A stretch of DNA of 64,000 bases. Source: an uncultured Prevotellaceae bacterium (GTDB lineage Bacteria > Bacteroidota > Bacteroidia > Bacteroidales > Bacteroidaceae). The stretch spans positions 1 to 64,000 of the forward strand of contig CALGGJ010000058.1 of NCBI GenBank assembly GCA_937915745.1, read 5' to 3'. Position numbers and translations under genes: made by a program. The notes beneath the pieces were generated by a model. The model had not been told where the DNA came from. It saw only the letters and a list, made by a program, of their open reading frames with translations, and ran no database searches. How positions within the stretch are numbered: the first letter of the stretch is position 1; each line of letters begins with the position of its first letter. Positions 1 to 8,421 of the stretch are shown here, one piece after another.

Positions 1-1828
1 GGAAGTATATTTCCATTGTCAACTGGCCAGAGTTATCTACTTTTACAGTGAGGTCTACAGGACTATTCTCAGGAATCAGTGATTCTATCTCTTCACCTGT
101 TACCACAACATCCTCTACATATTCATAAAGTGCGGCTGTTCGTCCCACGCCCGGGTCGTCTTCACACTGATATATGGGCACTGTCAGCACATCCCCAATC
201 ATGCCGGGACGTAGCTGTTTAGAAGTGGACAAACCATTTATAACACCAACAGCAGGCATAGGCTTGTTCTTTTCAAGACCTGTTGCAGCCTTGAACACAG
301 CTTTACTCTTATGGTCGTCCCAAATAGCTATACCAATATTATAAGATAAAGGAGGAGGACTTGGCTTTGCCCCTTGTATGATTGTAATTTCTGTGGGGAA
401 GCAAGGTAGTTGATCGCCTTTCTCATTGTATGCCATAACAGTGAAAGCGTTTGGTTTACCTTCCACAAGATTTGCCTCAATCACATTACCCATTTCATCA
501 ATCTCAGTCTTACCGCTTGACCAGGCATTATCACCACGAACAAATTCCACCAGTACTTTATCTGGACAGGACGAACCAGAGCCAGCCTTGTCCAGTTTTA
601 CACTGACCCATTCTGTCTGTTCAACAGACATTGCTTCATAACCAATTTCCAGCCTTATCTCATCAAATCCAGGAGGTGGGGGTAAAACTCCACCACAAGT
701 TGACGCATAGAGGGCTGCACCAGTTGCTACGGCTGTCATCGGATCAATGCTTGTATCCACATTTGGTGTTATCTGCTCACGCAACATCTGACGAATCAGC
801 GGCGAGTGTGTCGGGCCGCCAACGAGAATGAGTTTGTTCAATTGAGAGCCTTTCAGATTATTCCGTTCTAATAATGTTTTACATACTTCAACTGCTTTCT
901 GGAATACAGGACGCATAGCATCGAACACTTGCTGTTGGGTAACAGTAAGATCAAGTTCTATCTCTTCACCATCCTCATCTTCACCCAAGTCACCAAGGTT
1001 TGACAGGATGTCTTCGCTGTCTTTAAACGACAATTGGTTCTTTACATCCTCTGCGTATGTTTTCATGGCATCGCGAAGTACAGCATTCTTTTCTTTATCT
1101 GCCAAAATGCCGTCAATAGCATAATTCCCCTTTAGATAGGGAATGATGATGCTCTCAACAATAGCAGCATCAAGGTCTTTACCCCCAAGATAGTTGTCGC
1201 CAGCAGTATCGAACACTTGCATTATTCCGTCTTCCACTCTCAATAGGGCAGCATCGAATGTTCCGCCACCAAAGTCGAACACCATCCAAATACCATTCTT
1301 CTGTTCTGATGACAGACCGTACGCGAATGAAGCGGCAATCGGTTCTTGCAACAACTCACAATGATCAAAACCAGCCATCTTTGCAGCCTCTATAGTTGCT
1401 TTCGTTTGATTAACAGTGAATTTTGCTGGGACAGTGATAACGACAGAGCGAAACACTTCGTCAGTGACAAATGACTTTAATTTCTTCAATATCTCTGATG
1501 AGAGTTCTTCAGAAGAGTAGTCGCAACCTTTATTTGTACTATGGTATTTAGTATCAGTACCCATAGTTCGCTTAAACTCTATATAAGTGTTTGAGTCTTG
1601 TTTCTTCCAACTTTTAGTTGCCCTGCGTTTATCCCCTTTCATTGTGTTATAAGCAGCATCTCCAACACTTATACTACCTTTTCTGTTAATTGACACACAA
1701 GAAGGCATAATAACCTTATCTTGTAGGTCTGTTCTAATAACTCTAGGTTTCCCCTTTTCCATTCGGCATATTGACGAGTTGGTTGTGCCCAAGTCAATGC
1801 CATAATCGATTTTTACTCGTACCACCAT
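1..1828 (-). CDS. Hsp70/DnaK-family chaperone (C-terminus cut by window edge)
   Basis: ATP-dependent Hsp70-type chaperone, open at the left edge. The nucleotide-binding domain is clear: phosphate-1 loop 'DLGTTNSS' at residues 12-19, phosphate-2 'FDFGGGTFD' near residue 185, and the adenosine motif 'ILVGGPTHSPLIRQML' near residue 335. After 'AATGAALYAS' a Pro-rich linker (VLPPPPG) leads to a substrate-binding region that is only distantly DnaK-like ('FPTEITIIQG'). The start is the ATG at 1828 just before the first motif. It lies 12 bp downstream of the GrpE-like gene and behind a J-like gene, in the same orientation, so it is probably the third gene of one operon. This divergent family member is unlikely to be the housekeeping DnaK, because its partners are membrane proteins. 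Certain as Hsp70 family; the specialised role is inferred. Confidence 0.92.
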   Translation of the reverse strand, partial: MVVRVKIDYGIDLGTTNSSICRMEKGKPRVIRTDLQDKVIMPSCVSINRKGSISVGDAAYNTMKGDKRRATKSWKKQDSNTYIEFKRTMGTDTKYHSTNKGCDYSSEELSSEILKKLKSFVTDEVFRSVVITVPAKFTVNQTKATIEAAKMAGFDHCELLQEPIAASFAYGLSSEQKNGIWMVFDFGGGTFDAALLRVEDGIMQVFDTAGDNYLGGKDLDAAIVESIIIPYLKGNYAIDGILADKEKNAVLRDAMKTYAEDVKNQLSFKDSEDILSNLGDLGEDEDGEEIELDLTVTQQQVFDAMRPVFQKAVEVCKTLLERNNLKGSQLNKLILVGGPTHSPLIRQMLREQITPNVDTSIDPMTAVATGAALYASTCGGVLPPPPGFDEIRLEIGYEAMSVEQTEWVSVKLDKAGSGSSCPDKVLVEFVRGDNAWSSGKTEIDEMGNVIEANLVEGKPNAFTVMAYNEKGDQLPCFPTEITIIQGAKPSPPPLSYNIGIAIWDDHKSKAVFKAATGLEKNKPMPAVGVINGLSTSKQLRPGMIGDVLTVPIYQCEDDPGVGRTAALYEYVEDVVVTGEEIESLIPENSPVDLTVKVDNSGQLTMEIYF

Positions 1829-1840
1829 TTTGATATTGTT

Positions 1841-2725
1841 TTATAGATTTTGACTTACTGTTATTTGTGCGGACTGTATCATCTTACCCTTATAGTTGAT
1901 TTGTGGCTTGATGATTCCTGTTATCTTCTGTTCTCCTTCAGCTAAGGTGTCATCAGAAACAAAGTTTGCGACCACTTTCATTCCTTCATTATAGGGCTTA
2001 CCAAGCATTTCAACAATTTCATAGCCATTAGCCAAGAAGTTTGTCCTAATACGCTCAACTGCTTTTGCCAATTGTTTGTAGCCCTTAACAGATGTATCCA
2101 TATGAGACAAATTAGTTTCTATACGTACAATCTCGTCTGCCACTTTCAGTGCTAGTGTATGGTCAGCCTGCTCGTTAACTGTAGGTATTGGTGTGGCTTC
2201 AATCTTCTTGTCCAACAACTCCACCAACTTGCTGTCCAGTTTCACCGACTCTTCTTGCATCGCCTTCTGTGCTGTTTCAAGTCCTTCCTGTGCCGAGCGT
2301 ATCTTGTCAATCGTAGTTGCTCCACTGCTTATCTTTCTTCGTAACATATAGTAGGTACAAGCAAGCAGTCCTATGGCTATCAGAATCCCTAACGCTCCAA
2401 GCCATGTACGACTATTGATACTTTCTGACAACGTACTGACATTCTTGTCAATCTTTTGGTTAGCATCCGATATATCGGCTCCGAGCCTATCTGCCAAAGA
2501 CTTGACATTTTCAACTTGCTGTAGTTGCAGAGTCCGCAAACTATCCAAATCATTTGTTTGCTGTTGGTACAAATCTCTCAACCTCCCATCTTCCTTTTGA
2601 ATTTCAGAGACAACTGACTTCAAATCATTTACTTCTTTCTGAAGATTTTCAATCTTCAGAGAATCATTCGCTTTACTCAACAATGGCATGTGGGCGAATG
2701 CCATGATAAATAAGAAATACTTCAT
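1841..2725 (-). CDS. transmembrane GrpE-like nucleotide-exchange protein with periplasmic coiled coil
   Basis: 294 residues. An N-terminal signal sequence (MKYFLFIMAFAHMPLLSKA) is followed by a heptad-rich coiled coil (about 22-105), one membrane segment (about 108-127, 'LGALGILIAIGLLACTYY') with LRRK on its cytoplasmic side, a second helical stretch, and a small C-terminal domain (about 222-294). That last domain has the GrpE beta-domain layout: 'GYEIVEMLGKPYNEGMKV', an 'EGEQKI' turn, then 'YKGKMIQSAQITVSQ', comparable to the family's G-x-P-F-D, E-G-x-V and Y-x-x-x-x-R-V-I-x-P-A-x-V pattern. I infer a nucleotide-exchange role for the adjacent Hsp70, with the coiled coil outside the inner membrane. 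The gene sits between the J-like gene (79 bp upstream) and hsp70 (12 bp downstream). The GrpE relation rests on pattern and context only. Confidence 0.65.
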   Translation of the reverse strand: MKYFLFIMAFAHMPLLSKANDSLKIENLQKEVNDLKSVVSEIQKEDGRLRDLYQQQTNDLDSLRTLQLQQVENVKSLADRLGADISDANQKIDKNVSTLSESINSRTWLGALGILIAIGLLACTYYMLRRKISSGATTIDKIRSAQEGLETAQKAMQEESVKLDSKLVELLDKKIEATPIPTVNEQADHTLALKVADEIVRIETNLSHMDTSVKGYKQLAKAVERIRTNFLANGYEIVEMLGKPYNEGMKVVANFVSDDTLAEGEQKITGIIKPQINYKGKMIQSAQITVSQNL

Positions 2726-2804
2726 ATCAAATATTTAATTAGATAATTCACGATTCTAGCAACAAATGTCAATACTTCCTCTCATGATAATGAATCAGCA
2801 TAAA

Positions 2805-4460
2805 TTAGAAACTGGCGCGAAAATACGCCACAGTACTTAAAATAAGTAACCACACTAAACAAGCAATAAGACAACCACTGCCACTCGAAGAACTACTGCG
2901 ACTCGAGCTACCATATGTGTGGGTTGGTAATGGTTGAGGTCCATGACCTAATTTCACTGTTGTACTCGATGGAGACAAAGACCCAGAAGACATTGGCGAG
3001 GTTAAGCTGGCAGTAGATGTATTAATTCCCATTTGGTTACACATTGATCTCAGTGTCTTCTTATTATTCCAGTAATCCTGGCCAAACCCTGACTCCAAAT
3101 CAAAGGTATCCATTAACTTTGTTGCTTCCCAGGCCTCCTCTAAAGTTGATCTGATTTTACTTTGTGCTTCAACAATCCTGCCTGCTAATTCATTTCCTTC
3201 ATGCAGTAAGATGCTTCTTACCATCGGATCTGTTTTACTTAAGATTCTGTTCATGTCCGATAATGGTTTCTGAGCTTGATTCACTTCTTCTACAACATTA
3301 TGTAATGCATTTTTAACGATTATTGTAGACAATTTTAAATAATAGGTATTCGATGGTCCTAATTTCTTTTTGATGCTTTGTAAGTATGGTCTGGTTTTAT
3401 TAAGAAGATTTATTGCATACGAAATCTTATCTGGAAGTCTGACAAACTTGCCCAACTCTGCCTTAATTGCTTTATCTTCGGTTATTACTTCTTTTGGTGG
3501 TAATTCATCAATAATTTTCTGTAATATCTTAACATTTTCTTCGCATCGTTGCTTTGCCAAGGTTCCTACAACAACAGATTGTGCATAATTTTGCATCTTC
3601 ATTGCTGTGTGTGGCGCATCGTCATCCTCTGAATTGTTAAAATAGTCAATTCCACATTGCAGAATCTCTAATCCAAGCTTATCCGCTATCATCTGATACT
3701 GAGCATCATTAACGGATAGAATACTCTTTAGCTGTGAAAAAGCCTCTTTTGTGTTTGCTACCAATTTTCTTGCAGCCCCTATACGAGCCTTAGGATCTTT
3801 ATGGTCAACTTTCTTCGTCTTGTCAACTTCCGAAGAAATCTTATTGATGAGTGGGTCTATGGTCTGACTCTTGATATATGCTTTGGTATCTGCCCCAAGA
3901 TTAAAGCCCAACATCGTCTGCATACCAATTTCTTCGCCTAACGAGTCAACAAATTGGTGCAGCAAGTCGGTAGCTGTCATTTGGAGGGTACAGTTAGCAT
4001 CTACCTTGCTGATATAATCATTCCCGAACTTCTCATAGAGCCTCTCTGCGGTCTTAACTGCAAGTTCCAGCTTGCTTTCAATGAGATAGCAAACAAGTTT
4101 GTTTTGAAGTGAAGATAATGACTCTTGTTTCGACCAAATCTCTATAGCCCTTTCCATATTGCCAGCTAATAGATGATTAAAAGCGATGTCGTCCTTCGGG
4201 GAAATCTTTTGCAAAAACCAGAATTGGGCATATTTAATCTGCTCTTTGGCTATCGCAAGATGGGCTTCAGCTTCATTCATCAAGTCTAGGGTTCGATTTG
4301 GTGCTGGTAAAATTCCCTTCAAATCAAGAGGGTACTCCACGGGTTTATTGACATTCAGGAATGCTATAGCCTTACCTTTGTTTGCCACAATGTCTTTCTT
4401 CGCAGCATTAGCAAACACACCAAGTATCCTATATGGATTGTTTGTTATAATATTTAACAT
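2805..4460 (-). CDS. J-domain-like protein with C-terminal membrane anchor
   Basis: 551 residues from the ATG at 4460. A longer in-frame start at 4550 exists, but the J-like motif begins right after the 4460 ATG. The N-terminus 'NPYRILGVFANAAKKDIVAN' copies helices I-II of a J-domain ('DYYEILGV..NAS..EIK'), and 'EAHLAIAKEQIKYAQFWF' resembles the later helices, but the HPD tripeptide that activates Hsp70 ATPase is not present. A long helical middle (about 90-480) resembles TPR-type or coiled scaffolding and is otherwise unrecognised. The tail is Ser/Gly-rich and ends in one hydrophobic segment (CLIACLVWLLILSTVAYF) four residues from the C-terminus, so the protein is probably tail-anchored with its bulk in the cytoplasm. 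It is the first gene of the presumed operon with the GrpE-like protein and Hsp70. Confidence 0.7.
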   Translation of the reverse strand: MLNIITNNPYRILGVFANAAKKDIVANKGKAIAFLNVNKPVEYPLDLKGILPAPNRTLDLMNEAEAHLAIAKEQIKYAQFWFLQKISPKDDIAFNHLLAGNMERAIEIWSKQESLSSLQNKLVCYLIESKLELAVKTAERLYEKFGNDYISKVDANCTLQMTATDLLHQFVDSLGEEIGMQTMLGFNLGADTKAYIKSQTIDPLINKISSEVDKTKKVDHKDPKARIGAARKLVANTKEAFSQLKSILSVNDAQYQMIADKLGLEILQCGIDYFNNSEDDDAPHTAMKMQNYAQSVVVGTLAKQRCEENVKILQKIIDELPPKEVITEDKAIKAELGKFVRLPDKISYAINLLNKTRPYLQSIKKKLGPSNTYYLKLSTIIVKNALHNVVEEVNQAQKPLSDMNRILSKTDPMVRSILLHEGNELAGRIVEAQSKIRSTLEEAWEATKLMDTFDLESGFGQDYWNNKKTLRSMCNQMGINTSTASLTSPMSSGSLSPSSTTVKLGHGPQPLPTHTYGSSSRSSSSSGSGCLIACLVWLLILSTVAYFRASF

Positions 4461-4724
4461 GTTTTTCTTTTTTGCAACACTCAACAAAAAAGAAAGGTGT
4501 AAGTCTTCCTTGATTGTTGTCCCAAGGTATCGGCAAACACCTACATCCATACAACCATGAAGCTCACACCGTTATCGGTGAGAGCATTCACAATTACTGC
4601 TGATGGATGTTCTTTAAATTTTGCCGATTTATGGGAACACATCAAGTAAAAGTAAACACTTCCTTTATGTCATTATGTCTTTGTTAAACTACGTCATTTC
4701 TTGTCTGTTATTTGATTTCACCTG

Positions 4725-4755
4725 CAAATATACAATAAATTTGTATTATCACAAA
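4725..4755 (-). promoter_or_regulatory. Bacteroidota-type promoter for the Hsp70 triad
   Basis: Read on the minus strand: TTTG (4755-4752), 19 nt, then TATATTTG (4732-4725), matching TTTG-N19-20-TAnnTTTG. It lies in the 393-bp AT-rich gap 4461-4853 and would give a leader of about 260 nt before the 4460 start. Nothing else was recognised in this gap. Confidence 0.6.
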
Positions 4756-4853
4756 ATTATTTGGGATGTTATTTGATGTAAAGCGTCGATTTATCGGGTT
4801 CTCAAACAAAATTCACACGACTTTATTTCGAGGCTAACTTTAACCCACGCTCA

Positions 4854-5687
4854 TCACTTTGCCTGGAGTAATTGGCGTGCTTCGTCGGTGAGGTATTTCT
4901 TGGCCTTGTCAGCCGGGATGAGTCCAGACGGACGTCCTACGGCATAGGGGGCTATCTCGTAGGCGGTATAGCTGAACTTCACTCCACCGGCCTCAAGCCA
5001 CGGCTGTTGCTGTGGCAGGGGAAAATGGCGTGCAGCATCTTCGAATATCAGTTCGTCGATGGCTGCGGGGTCATCTACCTCAAAATATTTGGTCACATAC
5101 TGCTTGAAGAGGAGGGCCAGCTTTGTGGTATCGGCAAACATATCCCACCCCAACTGACGGCCGTCGGCCTTGACGAACGTCGCTCCATACTCTATCGGCA
5201 TTCCATGGGCTCCGCCTGTGTAGTCGTAGCCCTCGACGTTGTAGCTGACGTAGTGTTCGTTGCTTTCTGTCATCGTGGCGGATAGGGTGAACGTGAAGTC
5301 GGGCATGGATTCATCGGTGGCAAGTTCTGAATTGTTGTCAAATTGTTGGATGGAATAGTGGCGCAGCATGTCGTCGTCGAATTTGAGCTCCTCATGATAG
5401 GTGCCTCCCAACACTTGGTTTAACCATTCCTTGACCGATGTGACGAGTTGATGCGGTCCGGTGGCTGGGACATCGAGGTCGATGTAGTAATACATCATGA
5501 CTCCATTCTCTTCGACGCTGTCGGCGTATGTCACCTTACTTGTAGTGAATTCGAGTTCCTCGACTACGAGCGAATCGAGTGCAAGCGAGTCGGTATCGTT
5601 GGCCGATGGGGGTTCTCCAATCAGGCCGCATGAGCCGACCAATGTGTTCATAGCCACGACAGCTGTAATGTATAGCAGTTTTTTCAT
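4854..5687 (-). CDS. secreted lipoprotein with RsiV-like DUF3298 domain
   Basis: 277 residues. The lipobox 'LVGSC' around residue 20 marks a membrane-anchored lipoprotein facing the periplasm or surface. The body fits the PdaC/RsiV-like family (DUF4163 plus DUF3298): a beta-rich first half and the typical 'YTGGAHGMP' motif near residue 155, followed by a segment opening 'ATFVKADGRQLGWDMFADT', as in DUF3298. Related domains bind lysozyme in RsiV of Firmicutes; whether this one does is unknown. The gene stands alone, with pnp upstream of it in the same orientation but separated by a terminator. Confidence 0.75.
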   Translation of the reverse strand: MKKLLYITAVVAMNTLVGSCGLIGEPPSANDTDSLALDSLVVEELEFTTSKVTYADSVEENGVMMYYYIDLDVPATGPHQLVTSVKEWLNQVLGGTYHEELKFDDDMLRHYSIQQFDNNSELATDESMPDFTFTLSATMTESNEHYVSYNVEGYDYTGGAHGMPIEYGATFVKADGRQLGWDMFADTTKLALLFKQYVTKYFEVDDPAAIDELIFEDAARHFPLPQQQPWLEAGGVKFSYTAYEIAPYAVGRPSGLIPADKAKKYLTDEARQLLQAK

Positions 5688-5827
5688 AAGATTGAGTTTG
5701 ACAGTTTAAGGAGCCACCCTGCCGTGCGGGGTGTGCCTGCGCGGTTGTTGGCCATGGGGGTACACTGAGAGTTCAGAGTTTTGGATTATTGAGGATTACT
5801 AGAGTTTCGTACATTGGAAAAACGTGC

Positions 5828-5859
5828 AGACCCTCTCAGGTGTGGGGGTGAGAGGGTCT
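5828..5859 (-). terminator. hairpin terminator after pnp
   Basis: Perfect 11-bp inverted repeat AGACCCTCTCA / TGAGAGGGTCT with a 10-nt loop, 6 bp past the pnp stop. On the minus strand it is followed after a few bases by a short T run (GTTTTTCC), so termination may be partial. Confidence 0.65.
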
Positions 5860-5865
5860 GACAGC

Positions 5866-8235
5866 TTATTTCAGGAAGTCGTCGAGTGCGCTACGTACTC
5901 CCTCGACGGTATGGTCGTGGGTGTCGGCGGTGTCGTGATGACTTGAGTCGGGGCTGGATGGCTCTTGCTGAGTCGTGCCATGCGGGGTGCGGGGTTGGCC
6001 GCCCCGTGGACGGTCTCCGCGCTGGGAGCGGTCGCCGCGTTGGGAGCGGTCGCCACGTTGGTTCTTCTCGCTGCGTGCCGGCCGTTCGCGCTCTACATAA
6101 CCTTCGGGTTTCTCAACGAGCACACGGTGAGAGAGCTTGAACTTACCAGTCTTTTGGTCAACATCGAGCAGCTTCACGTCGATTTCGTCGCCTTCCTTGA
6201 TTCCGGTCTCTTCCATTGTCTCGAAACGCTTCCATTCGATTTCGCTGATGTGGAGCAGTCCTTCTTTGCCTGGCAGGAATTCGACGAAACATCCATAAGG
6301 CATGATGCTGCGTACCTTGCTTTGATATACCTCGCCTACCTCGGGTACAGCTACGATGGCTTTGATACGTGCCAAACCGGCTTCTATTGCTTCTTTGTTC
6401 GGAGCAGAGACCTGGACCTTGCCAACTCCGTCTTCTTCGTCGATGGTGATTATAGTACCTGTTTCCTCCTGTATGCCTTGTATTACTTTTCCGCCAGGAC
6501 CAATGACTGCACCGATGAAGTCCTTCGGTATGATGATTTGCTCTATGCGCGGAACATGTGGTTTGAAGTCTGGACGTGGTTCGGAGATGGTCTTCATCAT
6601 TTCGCCCATGATGTGTTCGCGTCCGGCTTTAGCCTGCATGAGAGCCTTTTCGAGGATTTCGTATGACAGGCCGTCGCACTTGATATCCATCTGTGTGGCG
6701 GTGATACCATTCACTGTGCCGGTTGTTTTGAAGTCCATGTCGCCAAGGTGGTCTTCGTCGCCAAGTATATCCGACAGTATGGCATACTTGTCTTCGCCAG
6801 GGTTCTTGATAAGTCCCATGGCGATGCCTGCTACAGGTTTTTTTATTGGCACACCTGCATCCATCAATGCGAGTGTTCCGGCACATGTCGTGGCCATGGA
6901 TGATGAGCCGTTCGACTCGAGCACATCGCTTACAACGCGCAGTGTGTAGGGGAAGTCGTCGGGCAGCTGGCCCTTAATGCCACGCCATGCAAGGTGTCCG
7001 TGTCCGATTTCGCGACGTCCGGTGGCACGTTGGGCTTTTGCTTCGCCAGTAGAGAATGGTGGGAAGTTGTAATGCAGCAGGAACTTCATGTTGTAGCGTT
7101 CGAGCGCGCCATCGACCAGTTTCTCGTCGAGTTTTGTACCGAGTGTGGCTGTGGCTAATGCCTGTGTCTCGCCACGTGTGAAGATGGCCGAGCCGTGTGG
7201 TCCTGGCAGCGGGCTTACTTCGCACCATATTGGTCGGATTTCTGTGGTCTTTCGTCCGTCGAGACGTATGCCTTCGTCGAGGATGCAACGGCGCATTGCA
7301 TCGCGTTCTACGTCGGCATAGTATCGGTCAACGAGTGTGTTTTTCTCTTCAAGTTCGTCTTCTGCCATGTCGGGATGTGCAGCGGCATAGGTTTCTTTGA
7401 ATTCTTCGCGTATGGCTTCGAATGCCTCGGTGCGTGCGTGTTTTTCGAGTCCTTGTTTGGTTACATCGTATGCTTTCTGGTAGCATTGGTTCTTCACGGC
7501 CTCGCGCAGTTCCTCATCGTTCACCTCGTGGCAGTATTCGCGTTTCACGTCGGTGCCGAGTTCTTTCATAAGTTCTTTCTGCAGCCGGCATTGTGGTTTG
7601 ATTGCCTCGTGAGCAACTTTGAGTGCTTCGAGCAGTTCCTGTTCGCTCACTTCTTTCATCTCGCCTTCAACCATCATGATGTTTTCTTCGGTAGCTCCCA
7701 CCATGAGGTCCATGTCGGCCTCTTTCAGTTGCTGGAATGTAGGGTTGATTACGAACTCACCATTTACACGTGCGACTCTGACCTCAGAGATAGGTCCGTC
7801 GAACGGTATATCAGAACAGGCAAGAGCTGCGGATGCTGCAAATCCTGCCAGTGCGTCGGGCATATCTATTCCGTCGGCAGAGAAAAGTATTACGTTAACA
7901 TACACCTCTGCATGATAGTTGCTTGGGAACAGGGGCCGCAGAGCGCGATCGACGAGTCGGCATGTCAGGATTTCTTCATCGCTTGGCTTGCCTTCGCGTC
8001 GTGTAAAACCTCCAGGGAAACGGCCGTTTGCCGCATACTTCTCACGATACTCTACCTGGAGTGGCATAAAATCTGTTCCCGGTACGGCATCTTTAGCTGC
8101 ACATACAGTGGCCAGGAGCATGGTGTTGCCCAAACGGAGCATCACAGATCCATCGGCTTGTTTGGCCAGCTTTCCTGTCTCAATGCTGATTTCGCGTCCG
8201 TCAGGCAATGAGACTGTCTTTGTAATTACGTTCAT
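5866..8235 (-). CDS. pnp: polyribonucleotide nucleotidyltransferase (PNPase)
   Basis: 789 residues. 3'-to-5' phosphorolytic exoribonuclease of mRNA turnover. Domain order is canonical: first RNase PH core (about 10-235), helical linker, catalytic second RNase PH core (about 330-560, with '[20 protein letters not shown]' and '[19 protein letters not shown]'), KH domain with the 'IGPGGKVIQ' loop, and S1 domain ('[20 protein letters not shown]'). The start at 8235 ('[13 protein letters not shown]') is the family start; the open frame continues upstream through an AT-rich repeat and is not used. The C-terminus carries an 'RGDRSQ' repeat and a Ser/Thr/His/Asp tail, a variable extension that could contact RNA or partners. 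A promoter sits 38 bp upstream. Confidence 0.98.
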   Translation of the reverse strand: MNVITKTVSLPDGREISIETGKLAKQADGSVMLRLGNTMLLATVCAAKDAVPGTDFMPLQVEYREKYAANGRFPGGFTRREGKPSDEEILTCRLVDRALRPLFPSNYHAEVYVNVILFSADGIDMPDALAGFAASAALACSDIPFDGPISEVRVARVNGEFVINPTFQQLKEADMDLMVGATEENIMMVEGEMKEVSEQELLEALKVAHEAIKPQCRLQKELMKELGTDVKREYCHEVNDEELREAVKNQCYQKAYDVTKQGLEKHARTEAFEAIREEFKETYAAAHPDMAEDELEEKNTLVDRYYADVERDAMRRCILDEGIRLDGRKTTEIRPIWCEVSPLPGPHGSAIFTRGETQALATATLGTKLDEKLVDGALERYNMKFLLHYNFPPFSTGEAKAQRATGRREIGHGHLAWRGIKGQLPDDFPYTLRVVSDVLESNGSSSMATTCAGTLALMDAGVPIKKPVAGIAMGLIKNPGEDKYAILSDILGDEDHLGDMDFKTTGTVNGITATQMDIKCDGLSYEILEKALMQAKAGREHIMGEMMKTISEPRPDFKPHVPRIEQIIIPKDFIGAVIGPGGKVIQGIQEETGTIITIDEEDGVGKVQVSAPNKEAIEAGLARIKAIVAVPEVGEVYQSKVRSIMPYGCFVEFLPGKEGLLHISEIEWKRFETMEETGIKEGDEIDVKLLDVDQKTGKFKLSHRVLVEKPEGYVERERPARSEKNQRGDRSQRGDRSQRGDRPRGGQPRTPHGTTQQEPSSPDSSHHDTADTHDHTVEGVRSALDDFLK

Positions 8236-8271
8236 CTTAATAAAATTATATAACACTTTTGAAAAATTCAT

Positions 8272-8318
8272 GCAAAGGTACATAATAATTGACAATTGAC
8301 AATTGACAATTGACAATT
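8272..8318. repeat. promoter-linked AATTGACAATTG repeat, copy 1
   Basis: A 'GCAAAGGTACATAATAATTG' block followed by (ACAATTG)-type decamer repeats and ending ACAATTATTT. A near copy lies at 10479-10526. Both copies start with a Bacteroidota -7 element on the minus strand. Confidence 0.75.
8273..8303 (-). promoter_or_regulatory. pnp promoter
   Basis: On the minus strand, TACCTTTG (8280-8273) matches TAnnTTTG. Nineteen nt upstream is ATTG (8303-8300), one mismatch from TTTG. The element lies inside the AATTGACAATTG repeat, so the repeat supplies the upstream half of the promoter. Confidence 0.55.
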
Positions 8319-8375
8319 ATTTGGTTTTCGTGCATTTTTTTTGATTTGAAGACACCCGATTTCATGTTTTATCAC

Positions 8376-8383
8376 TAATTTTG
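8376..8383 (+). promoter_or_regulatory. -7 element of the thioredoxin-like lipoprotein gene
   Basis: TAATTTTG, a match to TAnnTTTG, 38 bp before the ATG at 8422. No good TTTG was found 19-21 nt upstream, so only the -7 half is supported. Confidence 0.45.
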
Positions 8384-8421
8384 CAGTCGGGTACGATTAT
8401 CAGCTTACTATATCACACGAT

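Noticed and set aside
5965..6666. Long plus-strand reading frame opposite pnp (233 codons)
   Set aside because: Antisense to a highly conserved gene; its amino acid composition has no family features and it follows codon periodicity of pnp.
7195..8211. 338-codon plus-strand reading frame opposite the pnp N-terminal half
   Set aside because: Shadow of pnp, Cys/Phe/Val-rich and without recognisable domain.
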